DNA of 64,000 bases from the NCBI GenBank assembly GCA_038496675.1, contig CM076653.1, positions 11,308,126 through 11,372,125 on the forward strand, read 5' to 3'. The stretch comes from Rachycentron canadum. Lineage: Eukaryota; Chordata; Actinopteri; Carangiformes; Rachycentridae. A program made the translations under genes and the position numbers. Positions within the stretch are counted from its first letter, which is position 1. Every line of letters begins with the position of its first letter. Below are positions 61,476-64,000 of this stretch, in pieces. The notes beneath the pieces were generated by a model. It worked only from the letters and a program-made list of their open reading frames with translations. It ran no database searches and was not told the DNA's origin.

Positions 61476-64000
61476 GTAGTAGTAGCCCTGATGTTTTGGG
61501 GGATATTTGGTGGTTCAGCGTTCCGTGAGTTTTATTTTCACAGCTCAGTCCTTGGTCTGAAACAGTCTGCAAAAACGGTTTTGGATCAAGACATTTGACG
61601 ACGAAAATCCTTCATCACCCGGAAATACATACAACACCAACAGGCGTGCATGAGGAACAGGACGTGATGGACAGGCGACCAAATCAAACGCACCTTTCCA
61701 ATGATTAAAGATCAAATTTCTCTGGTTTGAAAATTGCTGGAAACATTTAGTGCACAACTTAACATGATAAGTAACATATCTAGTTGTTTTCTAGTCATTT
61801 TAATTCAAAGTTACATATTAGACCTTAAACGGGGACAGACGGGTGTTACCTGTAGCCCTAATCTTCTTTCACTGATGTAAGTGACTCTGCATTTTGTGTA
61901 TATTAACATTTACATGTGTAAACATCAGCTTTCAACAGACATGATTTCATTACATAGCGAGAAAACAGGTTAACGTATTTTCAGTTGCCTGATGTGTAAA
62001 TTCAGATCATCAGTTTGACCTAGCAGCAGTCGCTACGCCATCGTGGCTCGACACATACCAAGCTTATCAAGTCAAAAAAGCTGCTTTGGTGCCTTTAAAA
62101 GGGCACAACCAGGACCAATGAGAGGAGGCGACTGCTTTACATTTAAACAAGATTAAACATGTGGGAATGTGTTGACACTACAGTGTTTGAAAGGCTTGAA
62201 TGAGTCCAAACCTAAGACTCGGGCATTAACATTAAAAGGGATAAAACAAACTAGATAGTATAGGCTGCACTGAGTGACAAGTGGTTTCTGGGAAGTGAAG
62301 TGACAGCTCAGCACCAAACATGGAAAAAAAATAAAGCCAGATGCACATTTACAGCGTTGCCTCGAGACACACGTAGACGTGCTTTGCTGATAGAGGAACA
62401 AAGTGGAGCAGTAAGCCTCGGGGTGCTCTGCACAACTGCATGAACAGGTTCTGTATATTGAAGCACAGACTGTTGGCAAAGATTTAATTAAAGACTCTCT
62501 GAAGCTTCAACACAAACTGCAGGCCTCTAATTCTTTGCCAGTGAAGCAGCTCTAGAAACTCTTTTGATGCTTAAGTACTTTTTAGATCTTTGTTTTTTTT
62601 TTATGCCACTGTAGGAACTTGCCAAACTTTCTATTTCAACAAACCCTTTTGCACAGTGTCACTTCATACTGCAGAGACGTGGCCTATCTTTGCATCTCGA
62701 GCTCTGAATTCTGAGTATTCACAGCTTCTAATAAGTAACTCTTGAGGCTGAGCACTTCTGTCAAGATAAACTTGTGCGTCAACTGACTTCCCAGAAACTG
62801 TTGCTTTTTTTAAAACCAAGGGCTGTGCTGTTGCTACGAGGAAGCGGAGCAAGCTCACAGCCAATGCGCTTGTCTGTTGAAAAAAAGATGTTCCTCAAAG
62901 CTCAAGTTACCAAACTGCAAATAAAACTGCAGCACGAAACCTCTGCATGAAGAAAACTTCAAGCAATAACCATGATGAAATGGGGCTTTATTTGTTTCTA
63001 AAACTAATCTGAACTATTCTGTTAAGTTTTCTCTGGACTTTCTCTACTTTTGTGTCAAGACAGACTTCCTTATTAGAGCCACCAAAAAGGCTCAGATCCC
63101 CAAATACTCTGCAGTGAACATGTTAAAACCAAAAAGAAACTAAAAGTTGAATTAAAGTCAATGAATTCTCAATGCACAGAAACACTAACCCAAGCAAATG
63201 CTGTTTCTTCCCGATTGGGCAGCACCTGGCAAATGCCTCTAAACAATCAATACTAAAGTATCTGAATGTGAAGTATGTGCAGATAATAGTTTCAGAACCG
63301 CTCCTTAAAACCATCCCCTGATAGGAATTCATTCACCTGATGGTGCAGGGGCTTCACTCTTAGGTTTGTTCAACCACAACATGCAATTTACTTTTTTTTT
63401 TAAGAGAAACTGCAGCTGAAAAATGAGAACCCTTTGAGCAAGCTGTGAGGTTTTCTTGAGAGAATAATGTTTGACAGCTTTCTCATCAAATTATTTCTTT
63501 TGATGTTACCTCCCAACCGTATTGGGTTGAGAAACCAGTGAAAATGTAATAAAATAAACACAACGCCCTATGGACACATCCAACCACAACTGTTTCATTT
63601 TGACAGACAGTCTCTAGACCATTGGACCACACTGGACATCATTTAGGCCAATGAATGACGAAGTTGGGCTGACGAATAATCAAAATCAGAATATGGCTAA
63701 GTGCAATATCCAAATTGCAGGAGCTGGGAAGAACAAAAGAAGCTATTTTTTTTAAAAATAAAGATAAAATATGTCACAATATTCGTGTGCATTGTTAGTA
63801 CCATTAGTGCTGTGATGCTACAAAGATGCCCTGGACAACAAAAACCAAATCCCCCAGGTGTAAGGGAACAAGGTTGTTTGGTACAACCCCCACCCCCTAA
63901 AAAAAACCCCCAGTCATTAAAAAATGCAAAAATTATCCTTGCAACCGAAATTGCAGTTGTTTTTTTTATATATATATATATATATACTGTCTCTTATACA
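61476..64000. other. no gene recognised; (TA)n at 63967-63986
   Basis: No supported exon on either strand. Short open frames only. A ten-unit (TA)n array lies at 63967-63986 near the window end. Confidence 0.4.

Noticed and set aside
1..64000. CRISPR arrays, operons, phage or viral gene clusters
   Set aside because: No spaced direct-repeat arrays of that kind, no compact gene runs with ribosome binding sites, and no retroviral LTR-gag-pol arrangement. The organisation is that of a vertebrate chromosome.

Overview
This is vertebrate nuclear DNA, almost certainly from a spiny-rayed teleost fish. The coding content is small and split into short exons with GT/AG introns, the base composition is AT-rich, and microsatellites, old Tc1-like transposons, LINE pieces and several interspersed repeat families typical of teleost genomes are scattered throughout. 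There is no sign of bacterial, phage or viral gene organisation. All calls were made by reading the sequence; no database search was run.

Layout. Positions 716-2012 (+) hold the 3' half of scnm1, a minor-spliceosome protein whose zinc-finger exons lie before the window. Converging on it, the whole of a muscle tropomodulin gene, most probably tmod4, runs on the minus strand: a non-coding first exon and likely promoter at about 19.72-20.01 kb, an 8 kb first intron, nine coding exons between 11631 and 6094, and a poly(A) signal near 5.70 kb. All nine coding exons join in phase into a 340-residue protein. The scnm1-tmod4 pairing matches the mammalian neighbourhood and supports the orthology.

Beyond tmod4, a second minus-strand gene ends inside the window: a poly(A) signal at 22677-22682, about 1.2 kb of 3' UTR, and a terminal coding exon at 23884-23953 with an acidic tail. 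I cannot name it, and its other exons are not convincingly visible. A candidate exon or promoter lies at 28462-28541. From about 24 kb to 64 kb there is no gene I can support. This stretch contains repeats, a tRNA-Phe-like relic, a fold-back element, a (CA)n array with an assembly gap, a CpG-rich patch near 53.6 kb, and long AT-rich segments with no recognisable feature.

I found no convincing undescribed system. The most useful leads are the unresolved splice structure of scnm1, the orphan terminal exon, a MEF2/E-box cluster upstream of tmod4, and a family of about 400 bp repeats with at least six copies here.
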